DNA from: Amycolatopsis decaplanina DSM 44594
Lineage (GTDB): Bacteria > Actinomycetota > Actinomycetes > Mycobacteriales > Pseudonocardiaceae
Reading direction: 5' to 3'
DNA length: 64,000 bases
Assembly (NCBI RefSeq): GCF_000342005.1
Contig: NZ_AOHO01000048.1
Coordinates: 726,540-790,539, forward strand
Part shown: in pieces, positions 23,283 through 31,615 of the stretch
Layout of the letters: every line of letters starts with the position of its first letter
Numbering within the stretch: the first letter of the stretch is position 1
Notes under the pieces: generated by a model
Database searches by the model: none
The model's input: only the letters and a program-made list of their open reading frames with translations
Told to the model about the DNA's origin: nothing
Made by a program: the position numbers and the translations under genes

Positions 23283-24632
23283 ATGGAGAACGTGCAGGAA
23301 TCCGCCCCCAACGACCTCGCCGAACAGGTGAAGCCGACGATCATCGAGCGCCCTCCGGTGCCCGTTCCCGGCAGCCTGTCCCCGGCACCGTTCGAGCCGC
23401 CCAAGATGTATCGCCGCCGTTCCGGCCGCGCCATCGCGGGCGTCGCCGGCGGCCTCGCCGACCACCTCGGCGTCAAGGTGCTCTGGGTCCGGACCGCGTT
23501 CGCGTTGCTGGCCGCCCTGAACGGTGCCGGCCTTCTCGCGTACGGCCTGCTCTGGGTGTTCGTCCAGCAGCAATCCGGCGAGGTCGAGCCGGAGAAATCC
23601 GCGCCGAAGGAGAAGCAGCAGGCCTTCGGGCTCATGGCGCTGGGTGTCGGCCTCGCCGTCGCCAGCGGCACGCTGACCGGCCTGATCAGCGGCTGGGTCG
23701 CCATCCCGCTGGCGCTGGCGATGATCGGCGCGGCCGTCGTCTGGCGCGAAGCCGACGAGTCGCAGCGACGGCGTTGGCGCATCAGTGCCAAGGGCGGGGT
23801 CGCCACGGCGTTCCTCGGCGGCGGGGGCTGGTCGGCGGCGATCCGCCTGGTCGCCGGTGTCGCGCTGGTGATGACCGGCATCGGCGTCGTCGTCCTGGAG
23901 AGCGGCAGCATCGACCAGGTCAAGTTCGCGCTGGTCGCCGTGATCGCGACGCTATTCGGCGTCGCCGTGCTGACCGTCCCGTTCTGGCTGCGCCTGGTCC
24001 GCGACCTGTCCGACGAGCGCACCGCCCGCATCCGCACCGACGAACGCGCCGAGATCGCCGCGCATCTGCACGACTCGGTCCTCCAGACCCTCGCGCTGAT
24101 CCAGAAACAGGCGGAATCGCCGCGCGAGGTCGCCAGGCTCGCGCGCGGTCAGGAACGCGAGCTGCGTGGCTGGTTGTACGGGCCGTCGGGGTACGGCAAG
24201 AGCAAGAAGACCGAGGAAGAGGCCGTCAGCGGTCAGCTGTCCGAAGTGCTCGCGGCCGCGTGCGGCGAGGTAGAGGACGCGTTCGCGATCTCGGTGCAGC
24301 AGGTCGTCGTGGGGGAGGCGACGCTGAACGAGCCGCTGACCGCGCTGGTCCAGGCGGCGCGCGAAGCGATCGTCAACGCCGCCAAGCATGCGGGCGTCGA
24401 CGAAGTCAGCGTGTACGCCGAGGTCGAGCCGACAGCGGTCACGGTGTTCGTAAGGGACAGGGGCAAGGGGTTCGACCCCGACGTCGTGCCGAGCGATCGG
24501 CACGGTCTCGCCGATTCCATCCGGGGGCGGATGGAACGACACGGCGGGAAGCTGAAACTGCGTACCGCACCGGGTGAAGGAACCGAGGTCCAGCTGGAGA
24601 TGCCGGTCAAGGCGGGGAAGGGCGCGGCGTGA
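23283..24632 (+). CDS. PspC-domain sensor histidine kinase
   Basis: The product joins an N-terminal PspC domain (RRRSGRAIAGVAGGLADHLG), several membrane helices, and a HisKA_3/HATPase module. The phospho-acceptor is H263 in AAHLHDSVLQTLALIQKQ; the ATP lobe has EAIVNAAKHAGV and DRGKGFDPD. It should autophosphorylate on envelope stress and pass phosphate to the regulator encoded 40 bases downstream. ATG 23283 begins after the divergent promoter region; the longer open frame upstream overlaps the neighbouring gene and is not likely translated. DesK/LiaS-like output is expected from the family. Confidence 0.92.
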   Translation: MENVQESAPNDLAEQVKPTIIERPPVPVPGSLSPAPFEPPKMYRRRSGRAIAGVAGGLADHLGVKVLWVRTAFALLAALNGAGLLAYGLLWVFVQQQSGEVEPEKSAPKEKQQAFGLMALGVGLAVASGTLTGLISGWVAIPLALAMIGAAVVWREADESQRRRWRISAKGGVATAFLGGGGWSAAIRLVAGVALVMTGIGVVVLESGSIDQVKFALVAVIATLFGVAVLTVPFWLRLVRDLSDERTARIRTDERAEIAAHLHDSVLQTLALIQKQAESPREVARLARGQERELRGWLYGPSGYGKSKKTEEEAVSGQLSEVLAAACGEVEDAFAISVQQVVVGEATLNEPLTALVQAAREAIVNAAKHAGVDEVSVYAEVEPTAVTVFVRDRGKGFDPDVVPSDRHGLADSIRGRMERHGGKLKLRTAPGEGTEVQLEMPVKAGKGAA

Positions 24633-24672
24633 GGTCGCTATGCTCGGGGGACAGGGCGAGCGAGGGAGCATC

Positions 24673-25347
24673 GTGACGGAGAACCAGCAGACGCGGGAGC
24701 CGGTCAAGGTCTTCCTCGTCGACGACCACGCGCTCTTCCGGGCGGGTGTGCGCACCGAACTGGACTCGATCACCGACGACGTCCGCGTGGTCGGTGAGGC
24801 GGGCTCGGTCGCCGAGGCGGTCGCGGGCATCGCCCGGACCAAACCGCAGGTCGTGCTGCTCGACGTGCACATGCCGGACGGTGGCGGCGCCGAGGTGCTG
24901 CGCCGGGTCCGGCCGGAACTGCCGGACGTCGTGTTCCTCGCGCTGTCGGTCTCCGACGCCGCGGAGGACGTGATCGCCGTGATCCGCGCGGGGGCGCGGG
25001 GTTACGTCACGAAGACGATCTCGTCGAAGGAGCTCGTGCGCGCCGTCGTGCGGGTCTCGGACGGGGACGCGGTGTTCTCGCCGCGGCTGGCCGGGTTCGT
25101 GCTCGACGCGTTCGCCGACCGGCCCGGTTCCGCGCCGATCAGCGACCCGGACCTCGACCTGCTGACCCCGCGGGAACGCGACGTGCTGCGGCTGCTCGCG
25201 CGCGGGTACGCGTACAAGGAGATCGCGTCGGAGCTGTTCATCTCGGTGAAGACAGTCGAGACACACGTGTCGAGCGTGCTGCGGAAGACGCAGCTTTCGA
25301 ACCGGTACGAGCTTTCGCGCTGGGCGTCCGACCGGCGTCTCGTCTAG
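24673..25347 (+). CDS. LuxR-type response regulator
   Basis: The 224-residue protein has a receiver with the acidic pair D17-D18 and phospho-acceptor D64 (VVLLDVHMPDG), and a LuxR HTH (LTPRERDVLRLLARGYAYKE through ISVKTVETHVSSVLRKTQL). GTG 24673 is chosen for the GAGGGAG five bases upstream; ATG 24640 is an alternative. It lies directly after its presumed kinase and is followed with no gap by a small membrane protein. The targets probably include the divergent PspC operon, by analogy with LiaR-type systems. Confidence 0.92.
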   Translation: MTENQQTREPVKVFLVDDHALFRAGVRTELDSITDDVRVVGEAGSVAEAVAGIARTKPQVVLLDVHMPDGGGAEVLRRVRPELPDVVFLALSVSDAAEDVIAVIRAGARGYVTKTISSKELVRAVVRVSDGDAVFSPRLAGFVLDAFADRPGSAPISDPDLDLLTPRERDVLRLLARGYAYKEIASELFISVKTVETHVSSVLRKTQLSNRYELSRWASDRRLV

Positions 25348-25740
25348 GTGGCGCCTGTTCTCATCGGCCTGGTGGCCGTGTTCTTCCTGGGCATGGGGCT
25401 GCTCGGGCTCGCCTCGCCGAAGCGGCTGATCCGGCCGTTCGGCATCTCGCTGGAGTCGGCGACGGCGCGGACCGAAGTGCGTGCCGTCTACGGCGGCTTC
25501 GGGGTGGCTGTCGCGGTGCTGCTCGGGTTCGCGGCTTTCGACGTCGGCGGGATACAGCGGGGCGCCGCGATCGCGGTGGCCGTCGCGCTCGCCGGGATGG
25601 CCTTCGGACGGCTGGTCGCGCGGTTCGCGGAACGGCCCGAGCGGTTCTACCCGAGCTGGCTCTACTTCTGGGTCGAGATCGTTCTCGCCGTCTTGCTCAT
25701 CCTCGCGGCCCTGACGCCTGACCTGCGTTTAGCGGGCTAA
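25348..25740 (+). CDS. DUF4345-like membrane protein ending in a palindromic repeat
   Basis: This 130-residue, four-helix membrane protein (GLVAVFFLGMGLLGLASP; PSWLYFWVEIVLAVLLIL) begins at a GTG immediately after the response regulator stop. Its last residues, DLRLAG, and its TAA are encoded by a palindromic repeat (25723-25747), so the natural C-terminus seems to have been overwritten or extended by the element. No catalytic motif is visible. Co-transcription with the kinase/regulator pair is likely. The function is unknown. Confidence 0.78.
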   Translation: MAPVLIGLVAVFFLGMGLLGLASPKRLIRPFGISLESATARTEVRAVYGGFGVAVAVLLGFAAFDVGGIQRGAAIAVAVALAGMAFGRLVARFAERPERFYPSWLYFWVEIVLAVLLILAALTPDLRLAG

Positions 25741-25804
25741 ACGCGATGCGGCTAGCCCCCAGGCCCCACCGCATCACGGTTAGGCCGCTAAACGCAGGTC
25801 AGGC
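25717..25804. repeat. Inverted pair of palindromic repeats (composite hairpin)
   Basis: Copies 25723-25747 and 25773-25797 face each other. Including unique flanks, about 35 bases at 25717-25751 are the near-complement of 25769-25804 (GCCTGACCTGCG against CGCAGGTCAGGC), separated by a 17-base spacer. The pair sits exactly between two converging reading frames and would make a very stable bidirectional terminator. Confidence 0.9.
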
Positions 25805-25979
25805 GGGACGCCTGAACTCGTGGGTGACCTCGATCTTCCCCACGATGTGCGTGGTGAACTCGGCGAGCTCCTCGGCCGGGACCCAGAGCTCGAGGATCGT
25901 CTTCCCGTCAGCCCGACTCGCGGACGAGGTCGAGCTCGACGGGCCCGGTCGGACGCCACAACGTCGTCGTCGCCGTCAC
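25799..25979 (-). pseudogene. Internally deleted ADP-ribosylation/crystallin J1-like gene
   Basis: The GTG at 25979 starts MTATTTLWRPTGPVELDLV and stops after RESG; in the next frame the sequence continues DGKTILELWVPAEELAEF, then TTHIVGKIEVTHEFRRPA and a stop at 25799. As I recall them, actinomycete ADP-ribosylation/crystallin J1-annotated proteins share this start (LWRPTGPxEL) and this end (LWVPAEELAEF...HIVGKIEVTHEF) with a long middle segment between, so most of the gene is deleted with a frame change. The start overlaps the DMT transporter stop by 3 bases (GTGA), showing it was the second gene of that operon. Confidence 0.75.
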
Positions 25980-26917
25980 GGCGCGGCCTCCCCGGCGGCG
26001 GCGAGGGGGCGCTCGACCTGCGGAGTGGTAGCAAAGGTCCCTTGCTCCCTCGGGCGGAGCCGGGTCAGCGCGACCCCGCCCAGCACGACGACCATCCCGG
26101 CGATCACCCGCAGGTTCAGCGGCTCGGCCAGGAACACCGCCCCCAGAAGCACCGAAACCACCGGCAGCAGGTAGCCGACGATCGACGCCGAGACGGCGCC
26201 CTCGCTCGCGAGAAGCTGGTAGTTCAGCGCGAACGCGATCCCGGTCGACCCGATCCCCAGGATCACCACCGCGACGATCGCGCCGGTGCTCAGGTGCACC
26301 GGTTCGAAGCCGCCCATCGGCATCGCGAGCAGCAGGAACCCGGTCGCGAGCAGCATCTGCCCGCCGGCCAGCGACATCGGCGAGTCGCCGGTGCCCGTGA
26401 GGTACTTGCCCTCGTAGACGAACGCGAACCCGTAGCTCGCGGCCGCCGCGAGACACGCCAGCGCACCCCAGCTGAGCAGGCCGGAGGCCTCCCACGGCGC
26501 GAAGATCAGCAGGATCCCGGCGAGTCCGGCGACCAGCCCGGCGACGCGGACGGCGGTCATCCGCGTGCGCGCTCCCAGCATCGGCGCGGCGACCAGCACC
26601 CACAGCGGTGTCGTCGCGTTCAGGACGCCGGTGATCCCGGAGTCGACGGTCAGCTCACCCCACGCGAACAGCAGGAACGGCAGCGCGTTGTGGAAGAACG
26701 CCGCGACGGCGAGGTGTCCCCAGATCCGCCGTCCCGACGGCAGCCGGTCCCGGCCGAGATAGCAGAGCCCGATCAGCACCGCCGCGCCGAGTGCGACCCG
26801 CGCCAGCACCAGCTGCACCGGCGTGAAGGCGCCGAGCCCCAGTTTGATCCAGAAGAAACTCGATCCCCACATGAGCGCCAGTGCGCCGATCCGCAGCAGG
26901 GTCTTCGTCTCGCCCAC
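25976..26917 (-). CDS. EamA/DMT-family exporter
   Basis: The 313-residue protein has about ten membrane helices in two EamA halves (LALMWGSSFFWIKLGLGAF at the start of the first; ALACLAAAASYGFAFVYEGK starting the second). Such proteins export amino acids or other small metabolites. The C-terminal 30 residues are hydrophilic. It is divergent from a LysR regulator, a classic regulator-exporter pair. A decayed gene follows with a 3-base overlap. Confidence 0.9.
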   Translation of the reverse strand: MGETKTLLRIGALALMWGSSFFWIKLGLGAFTPVQLVLARVALGAAVLIGLCYLGRDRLPSGRRIWGHLAVAAFFHNALPFLLFAWGELTVDSGITGVLNATTPLWVLVAAPMLGARTRMTAVRVAGLVAGLAGILLIFAPWEASGLLSWGALACLAAAASYGFAFVYEGKYLTGTGDSPMSLAGGQMLLATGFLLLAMPMGGFEPVHLSTGAIVAVVILGIGSTGIAFALNYQLLASEGAVSASIVGYLLPVVSVLLGAVFLAEPLNLRVIAGMVVVLGGVALTRLRPREQGTFATTPQVERPLAAAGEAAP

Positions 26918-27019
26918 CCCAGTCCTCCTTAAGTGCCTGGCCCAGCTTCGCCGCGCCGACGCGTAAGGACAAGCGAAAATAACTGCAGGAAGCCTTAAGA
27001 AGAACTGTAAGATCGGGGC

Positions 27020-27958
27020 ATGCTGGACGTCCGCCGCATGCAGGTCCTCCGAGCCGTGATCAGCAGTGGTTCGATCACCGCCGCCGCCCGGAATCTCGGC
27101 TACACACCTTCCGCGATCAGCCAGCAGTTGTCCACCCTGGAAAGGGAAGCGGGCGTCGAATTGCTCGAACGCGTCGGCCGCGGCGTGCGGCCGACGCCCG
27201 CCGGTTCACTGCTGTCCGAACACGCCGAAACGCTGAGCACCCAGCTCGCCAAGGCCGAAGCCGCGCTCACCGAACTCAAGGAAGGCCGTACGGGCAGGCT
27301 CGCGATCCGCTACTTCGCCACGGCGGGCGCCTCGCTGGTGCCCTTGGCCGTCGCCGCGCTGCGCCGGGACTTCCCCGGCGTCCGCCTCGACCTGAAACTG
27401 GTCGAGCCCGACGATTCGATGCCCGAGATCGAGTCGGGCGAGGCTGACGTCGCGATGATCGTGCTCCCCAGCGGCGCTCCCCGGATCAAGGGCGTCGAGT
27501 ACGTCCACCTCCTCGACGACCCTTACCGCGCGATCCTGCCGAAGAACCACCGGCTCGCCCGCAAACGCGTCCTCGATCTCGGCGAACTCGCGGAGGATCC
27601 GTGGGTCGGCGTCGACGGTCTCCCCGGCGCCTGCCGCGACATCCTGCTCGACGCCTGCGGCGCGGCCGGATTCGCCCCGAACCACGTCGTCGAATCCGAG
27701 GATTACCAGACAGCACAAGGGTTCGTGGCCGCCGGGCTCGGCGTCGCGCTGATCCCGGAACTCGGTCTCGGCGCCCCGCATCCCGGCGTCGCCATCCGCA
27801 AGGTCCGCCGTCCCGACCCGGTGCGGTCCATCCACGCGGCCGTGGCCGCGCACGCCAGGGAACACCCCGCGGTGCGGCGGTTCCTCAGCGCGATCCGCGA
27901 AGGGGCCATGACCGGACAGGTAAGCGGGAATGGCCGGGTGGGCACGAAAACCGGCTGA
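27020..27958 (+). CDS. LysR-type transcriptional regulator
   Basis: The 312-residue protein has the N-terminal winged helix (MQVLRAVISSGSITAAARNL, SAISQQLSTLEREAGVELLE) and a periplasmic-binding-like effector domain from about 90. It probably senses the substrate of the divergent DMT exporter and activates it. The 102-base intergenic region contains two CTTAAG palindromes (near 26928 and 26992) that could belong to the operator. ATG 27020 starts at the conserved LDVRRMQ. Confidence 0.9.
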   Translation: MLDVRRMQVLRAVISSGSITAAARNLGYTPSAISQQLSTLEREAGVELLERVGRGVRPTPAGSLLSEHAETLSTQLAKAEAALTELKEGRTGRLAIRYFATAGASLVPLAVAALRRDFPGVRLDLKLVEPDDSMPEIESGEADVAMIVLPSGAPRIKGVEYVHLLDDPYRAILPKNHRLARKRVLDLGELAEDPWVGVDGLPGACRDILLDACGAAGFAPNHVVESEDYQTAQGFVAAGLGVALIPELGLGAPHPGVAIRKVRRPDPVRSIHAAVAAHAREHPAVRRFLSAIREGAMTGQVSGNGRVGTKTG

Positions 27959-28028
27959 GCTTGAACAGCCGCGCGGGCGGTCGACAACCTGGCAGGGAAG
28001 CGACATTCCCGCCAGAGAAAGGACTTCC

Positions 28029-28697
28029 GTGCGTCCCCTGATCGTCCTGCACGGCTCTTGGCACCAGCCCGCCCATTTCGACGACGTCGTCGGACGCCTG
28101 CGCCAGGAAGGCGCCGAAGTCACCGTCCCCGACCTCGGCGGGCGCCCGATCGCCGAAACCACCCGGACCGTCCAGGAATTCGTCGACCGGGCGGCCGAGC
28201 CTCCGGTGGTGCTCGCGCACTCCTTCGGCGGCCTGACCGCCAGCGGACTTCAGGGTGCCTCGCACCTGATCTACCTGGCCGCGATCGTCAGCGAGCCGGG
28301 TGAAACCGCCCAGTACTGGATCGAGCGGACCAAAGAAGAAACCGGACACGAACCCCAGCCGCTGCCCCTGATCTTCGACGACCAAGGCCTGACCCATCTC
28401 GACCTCGCCGCCGTCCGCGAGGCCATGTACGCCGACTGCACGGACGCCGTCGCCGAGCGCGCCACGGCCCTGCTGCGTCCCGAGCCCGTCACGATCTTCG
28501 ACGAGTCACCGGCGGGCTCGGCGTGGAAGGACACCCCGACCACCTACATCACCTGCGCCGAAGACCGGGCGCTCGTCCCGGAAATGGTCGTCCACTTCGC
28601 CGCCCGGTGTGACACGACGGTGACCTGGCGGGCAAGCCACAGCCCGTACCTCAGCCGTCCCGTCGAGTTGGCGACGCTGGTCCTCGAACGGCTCTAG
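28029..28697 (+). CDS. Alpha/beta hydrolase
   Basis: The 222-residue cytoplasmic protein begins PLIVLHGSWHQPAHFDDVV (oxyanion-hole HG), carries the nucleophile elbow AHSFGG near residue 65, and ends with the likely catalytic His in RASHSPYLSRP. It resembles small salicylate esterase-like hydrolases. The substrate is unknown. GTG 28029 follows GAGAAAGGA and removes an unconserved extension. It stands 70 bases after the LysR gene on the same strand. Confidence 0.85.
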   Translation: MRPLIVLHGSWHQPAHFDDVVGRLRQEGAEVTVPDLGGRPIAETTRTVQEFVDRAAEPPVVLAHSFGGLTASGLQGASHLIYLAAIVSEPGETAQYWIERTKEETGHEPQPLPLIFDDQGLTHLDLAAVREAMYADCTDAVAERATALLRPEPVTIFDESPAGSAWKDTPTTYITCAEDRALVPEMVVHFAARCDTTVTWRASHSPYLSRPVELATLVLERL

Positions 28698-28698
28698 C

Positions 28699-29751
28699 TC
28701 AAATCAGGAACAGCTCCGCGAACAGCACACCGATGAGGATCGCCGCCACGACGGCGCCCGCCACGATCAGCCGCTTCCGGGTGTCCGGTGATTTCGCGGC
28801 CGCCGGCGCGGCGGGAGCGTATTGCTGCGCCGGCGGCACGTATTGCGGCTGCGGCGGCTGATACTGCTGCGGCTGCGGCTGGTGCGGGGGGAACTGCGGA
28901 GCCGGCTGCTGCTGCGGCGTCTGGTGCATCGGCATCGGCATCGAGGCCGGCATCGTAGGCATGGCGGGGGCGGTCGGCGGGATGAACGCAGTCTGCCGCC
29001 CCTCGGTGATCGCGCCCAGCGAGCGGACCGTGTCGGCCATCGTCGGCCGCGCGTCCGGCTCCGCCCGCAGCATCTTGCGCAGCGCACCGGCCAGCGGCCC
29101 GGCGGTCTGCGGCGGCCGCTCCGAGGACTCGCCGTCCTCGCCGAACGGCGGCACTCCTTCGACGGCCGTGTACAGCGTCGCGCCCAGTGAGAACACGTCG
29201 GCCGCGGAAGTCGCCGGTTCGCCGCGCGCCACCTCGGGCGCCCGGTACGCCGGACTCGGGCCGCCGCCGGTGATACCGATGTCGGTGAGCTTCACGCCGC
29301 CGTCGTCGGCGAGCAGGACCGTGCCCGGCTCGACGGTCCGGTGCACCACCCCGGCCTCGTGCATCGCGGCCAGCGCGCGGCCGAGCACGATGCCCAGCCC
29401 GGCGGCCTGCTCCGCGGTCAGCCTGCCGTGCTCGGCGAGGAAGGCCGCCATCCCGCGGGACGGGATGTACTCCATCACCAGCCACACGTCCGGCCCGTCG
29501 GGCAGCACGTCGTACACCTTGATGGCGGTGGCGTGCTCGAACTTGGCCGCGTCCTTGCCCTCCTGGACGACGACGGCCTTGGCCTGCTCCGCCCGGTCCG
29601 GCGGCAGGCCGACGGGCAGGTACATGCGCTTCATCGCGACTGTGCGCAGCAGACGTGTGTCGAACGCCAGCCACACGATGCCCGCCCGGCCGCGCCCGAT
29701 GGGCTGGTCCAGACGGTACCGGCCGCCGACGATGGAACCTTCAGAACTCAA
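28699..29751 (-). CDS. Membrane-anchored pseudokinase (STPK fold)
   Basis: Residues 12-260 are a Hanks-type kinase domain with glycine loop GRGRAGIV and Lys41 (VAMKRM). The catalytic HRD is HRT at 137-139, the Mg-binding Asn is Thr144, and DFG reads DIG at 157-159. Loss of the catalytic Asp predicts no phosphotransfer. A Gln/Pro-rich linker and a single C-terminal helix (about 327-348) anchor it in the membrane. TTG 29751 has GAGG seven bases upstream and lies 13 bases after the intact kinase gene; co-expression suggests it is a partner, scaffold or substrate of that kinase. Confidence 0.87.
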   Translation of the reverse strand: MSSEGSIVGGRYRLDQPIGRGRAGIVWLAFDTRLLRTVAMKRMYLPVGLPPDRAEQAKAVVVQEGKDAAKFEHATAIKVYDVLPDGPDVWLVMEYIPSRGMAAFLAEHGRLTAEQAAGLGIVLGRALAAMHEAGVVHRTVEPGTVLLADDGGVKLTDIGITGGGPSPAYRAPEVARGEPATSAADVFSLGATLYTAVEGVPPFGEDGESSERPPQTAGPLAGALRKMLRAEPDARPTMADTVRSLGAITEGRQTAFIPPTAPAMPTMPASMPMPMHQTPQQQPAPQFPPHQPQPQQYQPPQPQYVPPAQQYAPAAPAAAKSPDTRKRLIVAGAVVAAILIGVLFAELFLI

Positions 29752-29764
29752 TTGCAGCCTCGGA

Positions 29765-31396
29765 TCATGCTCCGCCGGGGTCGCCCGTCTGGCTGGTCGG
29801 GGTCGTCGGCGTAGGCGTCGTGGTCGGTGTCGTGGGAGTCGGCGTCTTCGTCGGAGTCTTGGAAGGCGTCTTCGTCGGCGTCGGCGGATCCGGCTCCTCC
29901 GTCTGAGTCGCCTTGCTCGACGTCTTCTTCGACGAGGTCGTCTCCTTGGGCGGCTCGGCCGACTGCGTCTCCGTCGGCGTGTCCGTCGTCTCCGGCGCCG
30001 ACGATTGCGCCGACGAGCTGGGAGTCGGCTTCGTCGACGAGTTCCCCACCTGCGCGGGCGTCTCCGGGTTGTTCGGGGTCAGCAGCCAGAAGCCCAGCGC
30101 GGCCAGCGCCACGACCACGACACCGCCGATGATCGCGGGTTTCTTCCACGCGCCCGGCTTCTCGTCGTCGTCCTCGTCCACCGGGCTGGTCTGCGCCCGG
30201 GTGGGCGGCGGGGGCGGGGGCGGGTCGTCGTAGTCGTCGTCGTAGGAATCGTCGTCGTAGTCGCCCGCGGGGATCGGGACGGCGCGAGTGGGCGCCGGGC
30301 CGCCACCGGGGTGGCCGCGTTCGGACAGCAACGCCGTCTCGTCGTAGTTGTCGTACCCGTCGTAGTCGTCTTCCGGGTAACCCGACGCGGGCGGCTGGTG
30401 ATAGTCGTCTTCGTCGTCGTAGTACGAACCCGCCGCGGCCTGCTCGTCGAGGAGCGAGCCCGAGTGACCGGCCGCCTCGCTGTCGAGCGCCTGGGTCACG
30501 CCTCCACCGGCGAGCGCGCCCGCGATGGGCGCGGCGAGCACGGTGTCGTCCGCGGGACCGCCCAGCGGCGTTTCACCCCGCGCGACGGCGGCGAGGAGTT
30601 CTTCGCACTCTTCGGCGGTGGGCCGGTGCCGCACCTCCGGGTGCAGCAGCACGGCCAGCACGCTGGCGAGCGGGCCGGACTGGCGCGGCGGGATGATCTG
30701 CCCGGCCGCGACCGCGTGCAGCAGGCTCAGCGTGTTTTCGCTGAGGCCGAACGGCGGCTGGCCTTCGCAGGCCGCGTAGAGCGTCGAGCCGAGCGAGAAG
30801 ACGTCGGACTCCGGGCCGGGGTCGCCGCCGATCGCCACCTCGGGCGCCAGGTAGGCGGGGGTTCCGGCGATCATCCCGGTCTTCGTGACCGTGACGTCGT
30901 CCTTGGCCCGCGAGATGCCGAAGTCGGTGATCTTCACGGTGCCGTTGGGCGCCAGCAGGATGTTGCCGGGCTTGATGTCCCGGTGCACGATGCCGACCGC
31001 GTGCGCCTCGGTCAGCGCCGCCGCGACCTGCGCGCCGATCCGCGCGACCTCCGTCGGCGGCAGCGTCCGCTCCTCCTGCAGCACCTGGGCGAGGCTGGTG
31101 GAGTTCAGGTACTCCATGATCAGGCAGGGCTGGCCGTTGTCGTCGGTGACGACGTCGAACACCGAGATGGCGTTCGGGTGGTGCAGTCTCGCGGCGATCC
31201 GCCCCTCGCGCATCGTGCGCTGGCGGGCGTCTTCGGCGTCGTGAGCCTCAAGACCGGGTTGCAGCAGCAACTGCTTGATCGCCACCGTGCGGCCGAGTAC
31301 CTCGTCGTGCGCTTGCCACACGGCCCCCATCGCGCCCGTGCCGATCCGCCCGGCGATGCGATATCGACCGGCGACCAGGCGACCCTCGTCGCTCAC
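29765..31396 (-). CDS. Serine/threonine protein kinase (PknB/PknA type)
   Basis: The 543-residue receptor kinase has an intact Hanks domain: IGTGAMGAV loop, K41, HRD at 138-140, DFG at 158-160 and an activation loop with several Thr (VTVTKTG). A juxtamembrane acidic/Tyr-rich part (about 330-430), one membrane helix (about 437-457) and an extracytoplasmic Thr/Ser/Pro tail of 85 residues follow. The tail has no PASTA repeats. GTG 31396 is preceded by GGGAGGT. It is followed by the pseudokinase gene. Confidence 0.92.
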   Translation of the reverse strand: MSDEGRLVAGRYRIAGRIGTGAMGAVWQAHDEVLGRTVAIKQLLLQPGLEAHDAEDARQRTMREGRIAARLHHPNAISVFDVVTDDNGQPCLIMEYLNSTSLAQVLQEERTLPPTEVARIGAQVAAALTEAHAVGIVHRDIKPGNILLAPNGTVKITDFGISRAKDDVTVTKTGMIAGTPAYLAPEVAIGGDPGPESDVFSLGSTLYAACEGQPPFGLSENTLSLLHAVAAGQIIPPRQSGPLASVLAVLLHPEVRHRPTAEECEELLAAVARGETPLGGPADDTVLAAPIAGALAGGGVTQALDSEAAGHSGSLLDEQAAAGSYYDDEDDYHQPPASGYPEDDYDGYDNYDETALLSERGHPGGGPAPTRAVPIPAGDYDDDSYDDDYDDPPPPPPPTRAQTSPVDEDDDEKPGAWKKPAIIGGVVVVALAALGFWLLTPNNPETPAQVGNSSTKPTPSSSAQSSAPETTDTPTETQSAEPPKETTSSKKTSSKATQTEEPDPPTPTKTPSKTPTKTPTPTTPTTTPTPTTPTSQTGDPGGA

Positions 31397-31615
31397 GCGA
31401 CCTCCCTTTGGGCTCCGTCTTCACGTCGCGGAGTCGTCCGCGTACGCGGTGCGGCCTTCAGCACGCCACAGCGTTGGAGCGTATGCACATGTAGTGGTCT
31501 GTGTGCCGGCTTTTCCGAGACCGACTCGTGACAAGGCTAGGCGCTCACTCTGCGCACACACACGCGGCACACTCTGATCGCCCTGGGTGGAGGGCGGTTA
31601 CACGCGGGGTGTCCG

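Noticed and set aside
26918..27019. CTTAAG palindromes as members of the repeat family.
   Set aside because: They lack the TTAGC/GCTAA core and arms; they are simply possible LysR operator words.
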